Notes: generated by a model from the letters alone, not told the origin. A DNA stretch of 64,000 nucleotides from Rhodocyclales bacterium (GCA_016192435.1 JACPUD010000120.1:1-64000); one strand, 5' to 3'; shown: positions 18,128 through 29,382, counted from the first letter of the stretch. Translations and numbers: made by a program.

Positions 18128-18630
18128 CAGTCGCTGCCCCAATCGACGCGGATCAGGTCTCCCGCCACATCCACCGCCTTCACTACCTGTTCGACGAAGG
18201 GCAACAAACGTTCATGCTCGCCGTCAACTACTACCAGCACCTGATTCGCGCCCGTCTCGATCAAAGACTTGACCCGGCCCAGGGGCTGGTCCTGCATATT
18301 CTTCACTGCCAGACCGATCAGATCGGCCCAGTAGTATTCGTCGTCCGCCGGCGCCGGCAAAGCTTCGCGCGGCGCACCGAAATAACAACTGCCCAGCGCT
18401 TCGGATGCATCGCGATCGTCGATGCCGACCAGCTTCGCCACGACCCCATCGCCGTGCCGCTTGACCGCTTCGAGCGCGCGTGCCTGCCACTTTTCTGCCG
18501 GGGCATCGACATCCGCGGAAAACCACCACTGCGGCATCTTCTTCCAGGCCTCGGGATCATCGCCGAAGGGATGGACCCGCAGCCAGCCATGCACCCCGAA
18601 CGGGGCGACTATGCGCCCCAATACAATCAT
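18124..18630 (-). CDS. rimM: Ribosome maturation factor RimM
   Basis: 168 residues, two beta-barrel domains. Binds S19 and helps mature the head of the 30S subunit. [24 protein letters not shown] at the N-terminus is the family opening (broken here into its parts [16 protein letters not shown] and LRVHPFGD), and the PRC-barrel domain has [18 protein letters not shown]. It lies 5 bp after rpsP and overlaps trmD by four bases, so all three are probably translated together. Confidence 0.95.
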   Translation of the reverse strand: MIVLGRIVAPFGVHGWLRVHPFGDDPEAWKKMPQWWFSADVDAPAEKWQARALEAVKRHGDGVVAKLVGIDDRDASEALGSCYFGAPREALPAPADDEYYWADLIGLAVKNMQDQPLGRVKSLIETGANQVLVVVDGEHERLLPFVEQVVKAVDVAGDLIRVDWGSDW

Positions 18631-18635
18631 GCGAT

Positions 18636-18890
18636 TCAGGCAGCCTTGGTCGCTGCGGCCTGCTTGACCAGACGCGCGGCAGTCGGCGACAACTGGGCAC
18701 CATGTCCCTGCCAGAAAGCCAGACGCTCGGTGTTGATCACCAGCCCCTGCTCGTTGGCGGCGGCGACAGGATTGTAATAACCGATGCGTTCGATGAAGCG
18801 GCCATCGCGACGGTTGCGCGAATCAGCCACCACCATATTGAAGAACGGGCGCTTCTTGGCACCGCTGCGGGCGAGACGAATAACAACCAT
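18636..18890 (-). CDS. rpsP: 30S ribosomal protein S16
   Basis: 84 residues, full length for S16. Starts [21 protein letters not shown], with the conserved [14 protein letters not shown] segment. First gene of rpsP-rimM-trmD-rplS. The start at 18890 is set by the family N-terminus; an in-frame extension upstream to 19193 is not S16-like. A promoter candidate and a small hairpin lie in the leader. Confidence 0.97.
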   Translation of the reverse strand: MVVIRLARSGAKKRPFFNMVVADSRNRRDGRFIERIGYYNPVAAANEQGLVINTERLAFWQGHGAQLSPTAARLVKQAAATKAA

Positions 18891-18921
18891 GGTGTTCTCT
18901 TGAAAAGCCGGAAAGCCGGCG

Positions 18922-18950
18922 ATTTTATTGCAAAAACCCGCAGAAAACAA
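18922..18950 (-). promoter_or_regulatory. Probable sigma-70 promoter of the rpsP operon
   Basis: Read on minus: TTGTTT (18950-18945), 17-bp spacer, TAAAAT (18927-18922), about 30 bp before the rpsP start. Between promoter and gene a small hairpin GCCGG-CTTT-CCGGC followed by TTTTC lies in the leader. Confidence 0.6.
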
Positions 18951-19275
18951 GGCGTAGCGGCGGCCATTTTGCTGACCATGGCGCGACCGGGCCACCCGCC
19001 ATGCCGACAGCCGTGCCTGGAAAACGCCTCGCGGCCCGGCTACGGTATGCGGGGCGCCACCTGGGACAACCACCAAATTCCACGTCTCGCCAAGTTCGTT
19101 CAAGAAGCGGCCAACAACATCGGCTTCCCGCAAGACCTCGCCAACGATTACGCCGTCATTGGAAATTGCCGGGCGTGGTGGACTGCAAGCCACTCGATCC
19201 GGATTCCTTTCAACCTAAGATAAAGTGTCCGGATTCCACTAGAATAATGCTTCGATCCCGGCCGTTGAGATCATC
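18951..19275. other. Intergenic stretch with no supported gene
   Basis: Divergent gap between the rpsP promoter and the next plus-strand gene. Around 19044-19223 a plus-strand frame ([18 protein letters not shown]...) has fairly high GC at third positions and the opposite strand also reads without stops, so a decayed gene is possible. I do not recognise it. The last 60 bp before 19276 are more AT-rich and may hold the promoter of the downstream gene. Confidence 0.4.
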
Positions 19276-20790
19276 ATGCGCCGCAAGAAGACCCCTACTC
19301 CACCTCCCGCCCAGCTTCAGCAAGTGCTGGATTGGCTCGTCGAGCCAACGCAGGACGATCCCCTGCTTGACCTGGTTCCCTTGCGCAATCACATTGCGGC
19401 GATCGACGCGCTGGAGCTTCCCGTCCTGCACCGTCTCAAGATCTACGAACTGCTCCAGCAGCGTTCCGCGCGCATTGACGATGCGCTGATACCGATGCTG
19501 CTCGATGTCAAGCTGCCCCTGCCGCCTCACCTGGGAACAGTCGCCCAGGGCCTGATCGGCCTGCGTGCGGAACTGGGCGAAGCATGGTTGAAGCTCGCCG
19601 GCGAGGCCGACCCGCAGGAACTTGCCCGGGTGCATCGCAGCAGTCCACAGATTTGCCTGCAGGGAATGCTAAATCTGTCGCAGCAGTTCATTGCGACTTT
19701 GCTGGTGGCGATTCCGATGCCCACGGGATTCTGGCGCAATGCCCAAGCGCTTTATCATTGCGCCCACGAGTCGCTCGATCCGACGGCGACCGTCCCCGTC
19801 GAAATCAGCGCGATCCATGCACGTTTCAGGGCCATGCTGGCGCTCACCGCGGCGCAACCCGAAGGACTTGCGCCGCGCGAAATTGTTTTCCTCGCCGAGT
19901 ACCTGGAGACTCGCGCTGCCCTTGTCAGGATCGACATGATCTGCCCCGAGGGCGCTGGCGACTGGTTGTGGATCGACGCCAATCTTGATCAGCCACCGGT
20001 CGCGCTGGAACGCGTCAGGCCGACCGGCGCAAACTGTCTGTTTTTCCGCTTTGGCGAACTTTCCGAACAGGCGACGCAACACCTCGACCTACTGAACGAC
20101 GGCGTACCACCGGCATCGCTCGGACTGCCGCTGCAAGCCGCCGGCGCCGACTACCGCAATGCGCTGGAACGGGCTCGCAAATGCTGGGCAGCGCCGCGCC
20201 GGCGTACCTTCAATCGGCGCGCACAGTCGCTGCCCGTCGAGGTCTGCACCCAGCTCAGTTCCCTTTGGTCGTCCCTGGCAAGCGGTTCTCATCAGGAGGC
20301 GGATTCCTGCGCCTGCGAATTGACTTACAGCGATTGGACGATACTCAACGACGGTCCCTCGGGCTACGCGATCGTACATGTCGTCGGCGGGGTCACCGGG
20401 ATCGTGGCTGGCTGCGCCGTCGGTTTGCGCACCGGCATCGGCGCCGCCTGGCAGATTTGCCTGGTACGCTGGGCCCGCAGCAAGAGCAGCAGCCAACTTG
20501 AACTTGGGCTGGAGGTCCTTGCGCCGTCGGCCATACCGGTCCGGATACAGACCCTTGGCCAGCGCAATGCGGAACCGCCGGTACCCGCTTTGCTGCTTCC
20601 GCCGCTGCCAAGCCTCAACCGCAGCGAAGCGATCCTGGCTATGCGAGGTGACTACAACGCCCGTCCATTCACCTTGTTGCAGGAAGGTGCGGACAACTTG
20701 CTCGTCGCCGAATGCATGCCGCAGCGCAGCCTCATCGAAACCTCCAGCGTCGAAGTCTTTGAATTCACTCGCAACCAGACGGCCAGTTAG
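19276..20790 (+). CDS. Conserved hypothetical protein with possible PilZ-like C-terminal domain
   Basis: 504 residues, soluble, no signal peptide or membrane segment. The first ~330 residues are helical and leucine-rich with no known motif. Around 345-400 the sequence TYSDWTILNDGPSGYAIVH and WQICLVRWARSKSSSQLELGLEVL resembles the beta-barrel pattern of PilZ-like domains found in large betaproteobacterial proteins of unknown function. The RxxxR arm typical of c-di-GMP binding is not clear, so ligand binding is doubtful. Overlaps the 3' end of the convergent YihY gene by four bases. Confidence 0.75.
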   Translation: MRRKKTPTPPPAQLQQVLDWLVEPTQDDPLLDLVPLRNHIAAIDALELPVLHRLKIYELLQQRSARIDDALIPMLLDVKLPLPPHLGTVAQGLIGLRAELGEAWLKLAGEADPQELARVHRSSPQICLQGMLNLSQQFIATLLVAIPMPTGFWRNAQALYHCAHESLDPTATVPVEISAIHARFRAMLALTAAQPEGLAPREIVFLAEYLETRAALVRIDMICPEGAGDWLWIDANLDQPPVALERVRPTGANCLFFRFGELSEQATQHLDLLNDGVPPASLGLPLQAAGADYRNALERARKCWAAPRRRTFNRRAQSLPVEVCTQLSSLWSSLASGSHQEADSCACELTYSDWTILNDGPSGYAIVHVVGGVTGIVAGCAVGLRTGIGAAWQICLVRWARSKSSSQLELGLEVLAPSAIPVRIQTLGQRNAEPPVPALLLPPLPSLNRSEAILAMRGDYNARPFTLLQEGADNLLVAECMPQRSLIETSSVEVFEFTRNQTAS

Positions 20791-21608
20791 GCACGTGCGG
20801 ATTGCGGCAACTCGGCGACAATCAAAGCACCAATCAGGATCACGCTCCACGATGCATACAGCCAGACCAGAAACACCGGGATTGCGGAGAAGGCGCCGTA
20901 GACCACCGCATTCACCGTGAATCCGGTTGCGATATACAGCGTGAACAACTTCTGCAGACCGACGAAGCCCAGCGCGGCCGCCGCTCCGCCAAGACCCGCA
21001 TGCCAGACCACTACCCGCTTGTTCGGTACGCCCCAATAGAGCAGACCGAACAGGGCGGTCATGAAGGCGAAAGGCAGGAGACCGCGGATCACGAAGGCAT
21101 TTACCCAGCGCGGCTCGTCGACCAGGCCCAACGATACCCCCGCAACGAACGATATCGCCGCAATGCTGGCACCGAACACCAGTGGCCCGAGCAACAGCGC
21201 CAGGCCGTGCATAGCCAGGCGTCGCAACAGCGGACGCCCGGACTTGACCCGCCAAATGTGGTTGAAAGCCCGTTCTATGGTCAGCATCTGCATCAGCGCA
21301 GTAGCGCCCAGCACCACGATCCCAAGCACGGTGACGCGGCCGGCACGAGACGCGAACTGCCCGATGTACTTGGCGATTATGGCGCCGGCCTTCTCAGGCA
21401 ACAGGTTGGCCAGCAAGAACTTCTCCAGTGCGGAACCAAGTCCGACCCCAACCGGGAACAAGGAGATCAGCGCAAACGCCGTTGCGATCATCGGCACCAG
21501 ACCGATCAGGGTGGCGAAGGAAAGTGCCGCCGCCGTCTGTACGCAATGCTCGTCGTGAAAACGACCGATTGTCCGCGCGATCAGCCGGAAGGGTGCCAGG
21601 AGCCACAT
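20787..21608 (-). CDS. YihY/BrkB-family inner membrane protein
   Basis: 273 residues with six predicted membrane helices, the plan of the YihY/virulence factor BrkB family (once misassigned as ribonuclease BN). Family features seen: QTAAALSFATLIGLVPM near the N-terminus, the ALMQMLTIERAFNHIWRV region, and the end segment FLVWLYASWSVILIGALI. Molecular function is unproven for the family. The start at 21608 is preferred to a longer frame because the family begins shortly before this point. Divergent from wrbA with only 28 bp between starts, so promoters must overlap. Confidence 0.9.
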   Translation of the reverse strand: MWLLAPFRLIARTIGRFHDEHCVQTAAALSFATLIGLVPMIATAFALISLFPVGVGLGSALEKFLLANLLPEKAGAIIAKYIGQFASRAGRVTVLGIVVLGATALMQMLTIERAFNHIWRVKSGRPLLRRLAMHGLALLLGPLVFGASIAAISFVAGVSLGLVDEPRWVNAFVIRGLLPFAFMTALFGLLYWGVPNKRVVVWHAGLGGAAAALGFVGLQKLFTLYIATGFTVNAVVYGAFSAIPVFLVWLYASWSVILIGALIVAELPQSARA

Positions 21609-21636
21609 ATAATCGGATTCTACTGGAGGCCGGTAA

Positions 21637-22587
<951 letters not shown>

Positions 22588-22604
<17 letters not shown>

Positions 22605-24126
22605 GCTTTTCCTGCCCGGAACGGAGTTTATTCAGCGCATTGATATAGGCCTTGGCCGAAGCGACCACGATATCCGTATCCGCACCCTGACCATTCACAA
22701 TTCGGCCGTCTTTCGACAAGCGAACCGTCACCTCGCCCTGGGCATCCGTGCCGGTAGTGATGGCATTCACCGAGTAGAGCAGTAACTCGGTACCGCTCGT
22801 TGCAATGGCCTCGATCGCCTTGAAGGTTGCATCGACGGGTCCGCTGCCGCTGGCCTCGGCCTGCTGCTCGGCGCCGCCGGCAGAAAGCGTCAGGCGCGCC
22901 TGAGGCACCTCGCCGGTTTCCGAGTGGAACATCGAAGACACGAGTTTGTAGTGCTCGTCGTCGGTGAGAACCATTTCGTCGCTCATCAGCGCGTGCAGGT
23001 CCTCGTCGAAAATCTCGTGTTTCTTGTCGGCCAGTTCCTTGAAATGGGTGAAGGCGGCGTTCAGAACCTGTTCGCTCTCGACCTCGATGCCGAGTTCCTT
23101 GAGGCGCGCCTTGAAAGCGGTGCGCCCGGAGTGCTTGCCGAGCACCAGCTTGTTGGCGTTCCAGCCCACATCTTCGGCACGCATGATCTCGTAGGTTTCA
23201 CGGTGCTTGAGCACCCCGTCCTGGTGGATGCCGGACTCATGGGCAAAGGCATTGGCACCGACGATCGCCTTGTTCGGCTGCACCGGAAATCCGGTGATGC
23301 TCGACACCATCTTGGATGCCGCGACAATTTGCGTCGTATCGATACGGGTAATGCAGGGAAACACATCCTGCCGGGTGTGCACCGCCATGACGATCTCTTC
23401 CAGCGCGGCGTTGCCGGCTCGCTCGCCCAGGCCGTTGATCGTGCATTCGACCTGACGCGCACCCGCCATCACCGCGGCAAGACTGTTGGCAACCGCCAAA
23501 CCGAGATCGTTATGACAATGCACCGACCAGATGACCTTGTCCGAATTGGGTATCCGTTCACGCAACTGGCGAATACGTTCGGCATACTGTTCCGGGACGT
23601 TGTAGCCGACGGTGTCCGGAATATTGATGGTGGACGCCCCCTCCTTGATCACCGCCTCGATGATGCGGCAAAGGAAGTCCAGATCCGATCGCCCGGCATC
23701 CTCACAGGAAAACTCCACGTCGCCGATCCCGTTGCGGGCAAAGCGCACTGCGTGCTGGGCGGCGACCAGCACGTCGTCGGGAGACATGCGCAGCTTCTTT
23801 TCCATGTGGATCGGACTGGTCGCGATGAAGGTATGGATGCGCCCCGATTTCGCCGGCTTGACCGCCTCCAGCGCGCGCGCGATGTCCTTGTCGAAAGCCC
23901 GGCACAGACCGGCCACCGTCGAGTCCTTGATGGTTTCGGCAACGGCCTTGACCGCTTCAAAATCACCGTTGGACGCAGCAGGAAACCCCGCCTCGATGAC
24001 GTCCACGCGCATCCGTTCAAGTTGCCGGGCAATCCGCAGTTTTTCTTCCTTGGTCATTGAAGCGCCGGGGCTCTGTTCGCCGTCGCGCAAGGTGGTGTCA
24101 AAAATGATCAACTGTTCCTTGGACAT
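22588..24126 (-). CDS. leuA: 2-isopropylmalate synthase LeuA
   Basis: 512 residues. Condenses acetyl-CoA with 2-ketoisovalerate, the first committed step to leucine. HMGL-like catalytic domain begins [15 protein letters not shown] (the metal and substrate site) and contains [13 protein letters not shown] with the metal-binding histidines; the C-terminal ~120 residues form the LeuA allosteric domain that senses leucine. The start at 24126 follows AGGAGAAG. Last of the ilvI-ilvH-ilvC-pssA-leuA series, separated from pssA by 343 bp. Confidence 0.96.
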
Positions 24127-24277
24127 GGTCTTCTCCTGGAAAAAATCAGGTTTCAGTCGAGGCTGGCGCCAGCGTAGTCGTATTAGGCGCAGCGACCGCA
24201 ACTAAAACCAAAAAATGGCTTATCCCGCCCCTCGTGGCGCGGGCACTGTCAACAACCGGATTGTGGGGGAGGTGTAT

Positions 24278-24388
24278 TTAGCGCGCGCGGCGCAGCAGCG
24301 GAAGCAGCTTGGCGCGCAACGGCAGGCGTGCAAGCAGCGCGCCGGAGAAGGCGAGGAACAGTATGGAAAAAGCCAGCATCTCAAACAT
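24278..24388 (-). CDS. Possible 36-residue membrane peptide, perhaps leaderless
   Basis: An ATG-to-TAA frame of 36 codons lies in the pssA-leuA gap. The peptide starts MFEMLAFSILFLAFSGALLA and ends with a leucine/arginine-rich tail, like a single-span membrane peptide with a positive cytoplasmic end. There is no ribosome binding site; a promoter-like pair ends seven bases before the ATG, so a leaderless mRNA is conceivable. No homologue recognised; chance is a real alternative. Confidence 0.3.
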   Translation of the reverse strand: MFEMLAFSILFLAFSGALLARLPLRAKLLPLLRRAR

Positions 24389-24395
24389 AATTGCG

Positions 24396-24424
24396 ACTAT
24401 AAAGATATTGCTCTGGTCGCGCAA
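24396..24424 (-). promoter_or_regulatory. Possible sigma-70 promoter ahead of leuA
   Basis: On minus: TTGCGC (24424-24419), 17-bp spacer, TATAGT (24401-24396). It could drive leuA with a ~260-base leader, or the small peptide at 24278-24388 as a leaderless message. The leader has no recognised riboswitch. Confidence 0.4.
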
Positions 24425-24469
24425 CAGATTTTGTCAGGGCCGCCGCGCGTAATACCGGAAAATCCGATA

Positions 24470-25237
24470 TCAGCAGCCTTCGCCGGCATTGTGTTTTCGC
24501 CGGCCACGCTTCCACAACGCCATGACGTAACCCGACAGGGCATAGGCAAGAAACAGGGCGAACAGAATTCCCGGCGGATACGACGACACGAGCCCGTAAC
24601 CGAGGACGATGGCGGGAAGGACAATGAACGGCACGCTGCGGCGCAGATTGATGTCCTTCCCACTCCAGTAGGGCACGGTGCTGACCATGGTGATGCCGGC
24701 AAACAGCGTCAAGGCAAACGCATACCAGCGTACTTCTTCGCCGGGAATATTCAGGTCGTTGATGATCCATACAAAACCCGCCACCAGCGCGGCCGCTGCC
24801 GGGCTGGGCAATCCCTGGAAATAGCGCTTATCCACAATACCAATATTGGTATTGAAGCGAGCCAGGCGTAATGCCGCACCTGCGCAATAGACGAATGCAG
24901 CGATCCAGCCCCACTTGCCCATACCCTTCATCGCCCACTCGAAGGCAATCAATGCCGGAGCCGCGCCAAAGGACACCATGTCGGATAGTGAATCGTATTC
25001 CGCGCCGAAAGCGCTCTGCGTTCGCGTCATGCGCGCCACACGGCCATCCAGGCCGTCGAATACCATGGCGATGAAAATTGCCACCGCCGCATGCTCGAAG
25101 CGTCCGGTCATCGCCTGGACTATGGCGTAAAAACCCGAAAACAGAGCTGCCGTCGTCAGCAGGTTGGGCAGCAGGTATATGCCGCGCCGACGCAGTTCGG
25201 AATTCATCAGCGCCTTGCGAGGTGGAATTGCCGGCAT
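24470..25237 (-). CDS. pssA: CDP-diacylglycerol-serine O-phosphatidyltransferase PssA
   Basis: 255 residues, integral inner-membrane enzyme with about six to eight helices. Makes phosphatidylserine from CDP-diacylglycerol and serine, the route to phosphatidylethanolamine. The CDP-alcohol phosphotransferase motif D-G-x2-A-R-x8-G-x3-D-x3-D is seen as DGLDGRVARMTRTQSAFGAE then YDSLSD. This is the membrane (Bacillus-type) form rather than the soluble E. coli form. An internal ATG ten codons in (MNSELRRRG) is an alternative start. Its place between ilvC and leuA is common in betaproteobacteria. Confidence 0.93.
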   Translation of the reverse strand: MPAIPPRKALMNSELRRRGIYLLPNLLTTAALFSGFYAIVQAMTGRFEHAAVAIFIAMVFDGLDGRVARMTRTQSAFGAEYDSLSDMVSFGAAPALIAFEWAMKGMGKWGWIAAFVYCAGAALRLARFNTNIGIVDKRYFQGLPSPAAAALVAGFVWIINDLNIPGEEVRWYAFALTLFAGITMVSTVPYWSGKDINLRRSVPFIVLPAIVLGYGLVSSYPPGILFALFLAYALSGYVMALWKRGRRKHNAGEGC

Positions 25238-25367
25238 GGTTGAATTACAGAAGGGAATGCTGCCTATTCTAACGGCTCATGCTGGTTCGGCAACCAACAC
25301 GCGTCGTACTGCTCGCGCGCCGAGCCCGGTCCGCGGCACTCGCACAGATCTGGCCGCGGAAAACACA

Positions 25368-25392
25368 AAGGGCGCAGCTCGGCTGCGCCCTT
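25368..25392 (-). terminator. Hairpin after ilvC, probable terminator
   Basis: 11-bp perfect inverted repeat AAGGGCGCAGC / GCTGCGCCCTT with a three-base loop, just after the ilvC stop on minus, followed by TGTGTTTT. Separates the ilv genes from pssA. Confidence 0.7.
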
Positions 25393-25411
25393 CACGATAC
25401 AACGACAGGCA

Positions 25412-26443
<1,032 letters not shown>

Positions 26444-26450
26444 TCAGAGT

Positions 26451-26942
26451 TCATACTTTGAGAATTCGATCGCCGCGCCCGATGCCTGAAACGCCGGTGC
26501 GAACGGTTTCAAGTATCAGGGAACGATCAATGGCTTCAAGAAAGGCATCCAGCTTGGAGCCGTTGCCCGTCAGTTCGATCACGTAGGTCGAATCGGTGAC
26601 GTCGATGATGCGGCCGCGGAAGATATCCGCAATCCGTTTCATCTCTTCACGATCCTTGCCGGCGGCGCGCACCTTCACCAGCATCAGCTCGCGCTCGATA
26701 TGCGCAGCTTCGGACAGATCCACCACCTTGACGACGTCTATCAGCTTGTTCAGCTGTTTGGTGATCTGTTCGATGACATCGTCCGATCCGGTGCTGACAA
26801 TGGTCATGCGGGAAAGCGAGGCGTCTTCGGTCGGCGCAACGGTCAGCGACTCGATGTTGAAAGCGCGGGCAGAGAACAGGCCGGAAACACGTGAAAGCGC
26901 GCCTGCCTCGTTTTCGATAAGAATGGAAATGATGTGTCGCAT
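26451..26942 (-). CDS. ilvH: Acetolactate synthase small (regulatory) subunit
   Basis: 163 residues, typical IlvH/IlvN length. N-terminal ACT domain (MRHIISILIENEAGALSRVS) binds valine for feedback inhibition, followed by the C-terminal ACT-like half with GRIIDVTDSTYVIELTG. Partner of the large subunit whose gene ends 2 bp upstream, giving tight coupling. Confidence 0.96.
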   Translation of the reverse strand: MRHIISILIENEAGALSRVSGLFSARAFNIESLTVAPTEDASLSRMTIVSTGSDDVIEQITKQLNKLIDVVKVVDLSEAAHIERELMLVKVRAAGKDREEMKRIADIFRGRIIDVTDSTYVIELTGNGSKLDAFLEAIDRSLILETVRTGVSGIGRGDRILKV

Positions 26943-26944
26943 GC

Positions 26945-28654
26945 TTACAGTTCCTCGGCCAGAATCATTTCCGACAAACCCTTGCCGGCCGCCACCATCG
27001 GATAGACATTGGCCGTCTGATCGGTAAGGAAATCCATGAACACAAGGTCGTTCTTGTGCTTGGTGAAAGCCTCGCGCAGCGCCGGCTCCACGTCGGCCGG
27101 ACGTTCTATTTTCATGCCCACATGGCCGTAGGACTCCGCCAACTTGACGAAGTCCGGCAGGGCATCGACGTAGGACTCGGCGTAGCGGTTACCGTGGAAC
27201 ATCTGTTGCCACTGACGCACCATCCCCAAATAGCGATTGTTCAGGTTGATGATTTTGATCGGCAGGCGAAACTGCTTGGCCGTAGACAATTCCTGGATGT
27301 TCATCTGAATCGAAGCTTCGCCGGTAATACAGGCCACAGTCGCCTTTGGATTGGCGAAGCGGACGCCCATCGCATAGGGGAGACCTACGCCCATGGTGCC
27401 GAGGCCGCCGGAATTGATCCAGCGACGCGGTTTGTCGAACTTGTAGTACTGCGCCGCCCACATCTGGTGCTGCCCCACGTCCGAGGTAATGAAGGCCTCG
27501 CCGCCAGTAACTTCATAGAGCTTTTCCACCACATACTGGGGCATGATGATTTCCTTGCCCTGCTTGTACCTGAGCGATTTCTTGGCGCGCCACTCGTCGA
27601 TCTGCTTCCACCAGGCGGCCAGCGCCTTCGAATCAGGCACTCCGGCAGAAGCTGCGAGAAGCTTCTGCAATTCGTCAAGCACATCGGGCAGATTACCGAC
27701 AATGGGTACGTCGACCTTGACCCGTTTCGAAATCGAAGAGGGATCGATGTCGATATGTATGATCTTGCGCGAAACCTCGGCAAAATGCGCCGGGTTGCCA
27801 ATTACGCGATCATCGAAGCGCGCACCGACGGCGATCAGCACGTCGCAATTCTGCATGGCCATGTTGGCCTCGTAGGTGCCATGCATGCCCAGCATGCCCA
27901 GCCATTGCTTGTCGGTAGCCGGATACCCCCCCAAGCCCATCAGGGTATTGGTCACCGGATACCCGAGAGTCCGGGCAAGCTTGACCAGCCGTTCAGCCGC
28001 ATCCGAAAGAATCACGCCGCCTCCGGCGTAAATCATCGGCCGCTTGGCTTCCAGCAGCATCTGCACCGCCTTCTTGATCTGCCCGCTATGGCCCTTGACC
28101 ACCGGGTTATAGGAGCGCATGGCGATGGTCTTGGGGTATTCGAATTCGCACTTCTGGTTGGTGATGTCCTTGGGGATATCCACCAGGACCGGACCAGGGC
28201 GGCCAGTCTTGGCGATGTAGAAAGCCTTTTTCAGGGTTATCGCCAGATCCCTGACATCCTTGACCAGGAAGTTGTGCTTCACGCAGGGCCGGGTAATGCC
28301 GACCGTGTCGCATTCCTGGAAGGCGTCCTGGCCTATGTAGGCCGTAGGTACCTGGCCGCTGATGATAACCATCGGCACTGAATCCATATGGGCCGTGGCG
28401 ATACCGGTTACCGCATTGGTCACGCCCGGCCCCGAGGTGACCATGCACACGCCGATCTTGTTGGACGAGCGCGAATACGCATCCGCCGCATGAACGGCCG
28501 CCTGCTCATGGCGAACCAGGACATGCTTGAACTTGTCCTGTTTGAAAAGTTCGTCATAAATATAAAGGACCGAGCCGCCGGGATAGCCGAATACGTATTC
28601 GACCTTTTCCTCCTGCAAGCACCTGATTACAATTTCTGCGCCGGTTAGCTGCAT
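26945..28654 (-). CDS. ilvI: Acetolactate synthase large (catalytic) subunit
   Basis: 569 residues. ThDP/FAD enzyme that joins two pyruvates, or pyruvate and 2-ketobutyrate, to start valine, leucine and isoleucine synthesis. Seen: EYVFGYPGGSVLYIYDEL with the activating glutamate region, RHEQAAVHAADAYSRSS, and a ThDP motif that reads ITGEASIQMNIQELSTA (GEAS in place of the usual GDGS) ending in NLNNRYLGMVRQWQ. First gene of the ilv set. It is divergent from the ECF sigma gene. Confidence 0.96.
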   Translation of the reverse strand: MQLTGAEIVIRCLQEEKVEYVFGYPGGSVLYIYDELFKQDKFKHVLVRHEQAAVHAADAYSRSSNKIGVCMVTSGPGVTNAVTGIATAHMDSVPMVIISGQVPTAYIGQDAFQECDTVGITRPCVKHNFLVKDVRDLAITLKKAFYIAKTGRPGPVLVDIPKDITNQKCEFEYPKTIAMRSYNPVVKGHSGQIKKAVQMLLEAKRPMIYAGGGVILSDAAERLVKLARTLGYPVTNTLMGLGGYPATDKQWLGMLGMHGTYEANMAMQNCDVLIAVGARFDDRVIGNPAHFAEVSRKIIHIDIDPSSISKRVKVDVPIVGNLPDVLDELQKLLAASAGVPDSKALAAWWKQIDEWRAKKSLRYKQGKEIIMPQYVVEKLYEVTGGEAFITSDVGQHQMWAAQYYKFDKPRRWINSGGLGTMGVGLPYAMGVRFANPKATVACITGEASIQMNIQELSTAKQFRLPIKIINLNNRYLGMVRQWQQMFHGNRYAESYVDALPDFVKLAESYGHVGMKIERPADVEPALREAFTKHKNDLVFMDFLTDQTANVYPMVAAGKGLSEMILAEEL

Positions 28655-28691
28655 TGATTACACCTGTTACACTTTTCGAGTGAAACGTATA

Positions 28692-28720
28692 ACCTTACTG
28701 ACTCGTCCGCGAATGGTCAA
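28692..28720 (-). promoter_or_regulatory. Possible promoter of the ilvIHC operon
   Basis: On minus: TTGACC (28720-28715), 17-bp spacer, TAAGGT (28697-28692), 38 bp before the ilvI start. The -35 is good and the -10 weak. No leader peptide rich in Val/Leu/Ile was found. Confidence 0.35.
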
Positions 28721-28818
28721 GATTTATGTCTGCGGTGCTCGCACCGGAGACGGTATCCCTTGCGGATATAGTCGGCCTTTCGCAGTGAAAAACTGCTGAA
28801 AGGTGACAGGAGTCACTC

Positions 28819-29382
28819 CTGAGTTCTCGAACCGAACTATCCAATTTCCTTGCCAGCATAGAGCGGCGCGCCTTCAAGCAGGCCATGTTTGCCATCCGAA
28901 ACGAGGAGACCGCACTGGACATTGTTCAGGATGCGATGATGCGTCTCGCGGAAAAATATGGCGACCGCCCAAGCGCGGAATGGCCGATGTTGTTCCAGCG
29001 GATCCTGCAAAATGCCATTCGCGACTGCTACCGGCGATCCAAGGTGCGGTCCCTTTGGACTACGCTGTTGTCATCCCTGTCGCCGAATGAAGATGACGAC
29101 GCCGATCCCCTTGAAACCTTTGCCGGAGAGAATGAGTCAGCCGCCCTGACTCCGCCGCATCAGCAGCTGGAACGCTCGCAACTCCTTGGTATTATTGAAA
29201 AAGAGATTGAAAAACTACCGCCGCGTCAACGTGAAGCCTTCCTGATGCGTTACTGGGAGGAGATGAATATTGCCGAGACCGCGGCGGTAATGGGTTGCAC
29301 GGAAGGCAGCGTTAAGACACACTGTTCGCGCGCCACGCATACCCTGGCCGCAGCGCTCAGGGCAAAGGGCATAGAGCTATGA
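28819..29382 (+). CDS. ECF-type RNA polymerase sigma factor (RpoE-like), apparent CTG start
   Basis: 187 residues if begun at CTG 28819; the first in-frame ATG is at 28885. Region 2 (SIERRAFKQAMFAIRNEETALDIVQDA split over 17-40) begins before that ATG, and an in-frame TGA at 28804 leaves no ATG, GTG or TTG in between. AGGAG at 28808-28812 is six bases before the CTG. Region 4 has LPPRQREAFLMRYWEEM and the HTH CTEGSVKTHCSRA. Such proteins direct polymerase to stress genes. Its stop overlaps the DUF3619 start (ATGA). Confidence 0.85.
   Translation: MSSRTELSNFLASIERRAFKQAMFAIRNEETALDIVQDAMMRLAEKYGDRPSAEWPMLFQRILQNAIRDCYRRSKVRSLWTTLLSSLSPNEDDDADPLETFAGENESAALTPPHQQLERSQLLGIIEKEIEKLPPRQREAFLMRYWEEMNIAETAAVMGCTEGSVKTHCSRATHTLAAALRAKGIEL

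Noticed and set aside
24127-24277. Leucine-responsive riboswitch or attenuator before leuA
   Set aside because: No leucine-rich leader peptide and no strong terminator/antiterminator pair; only a weak CCCGC/GCGGG stem.
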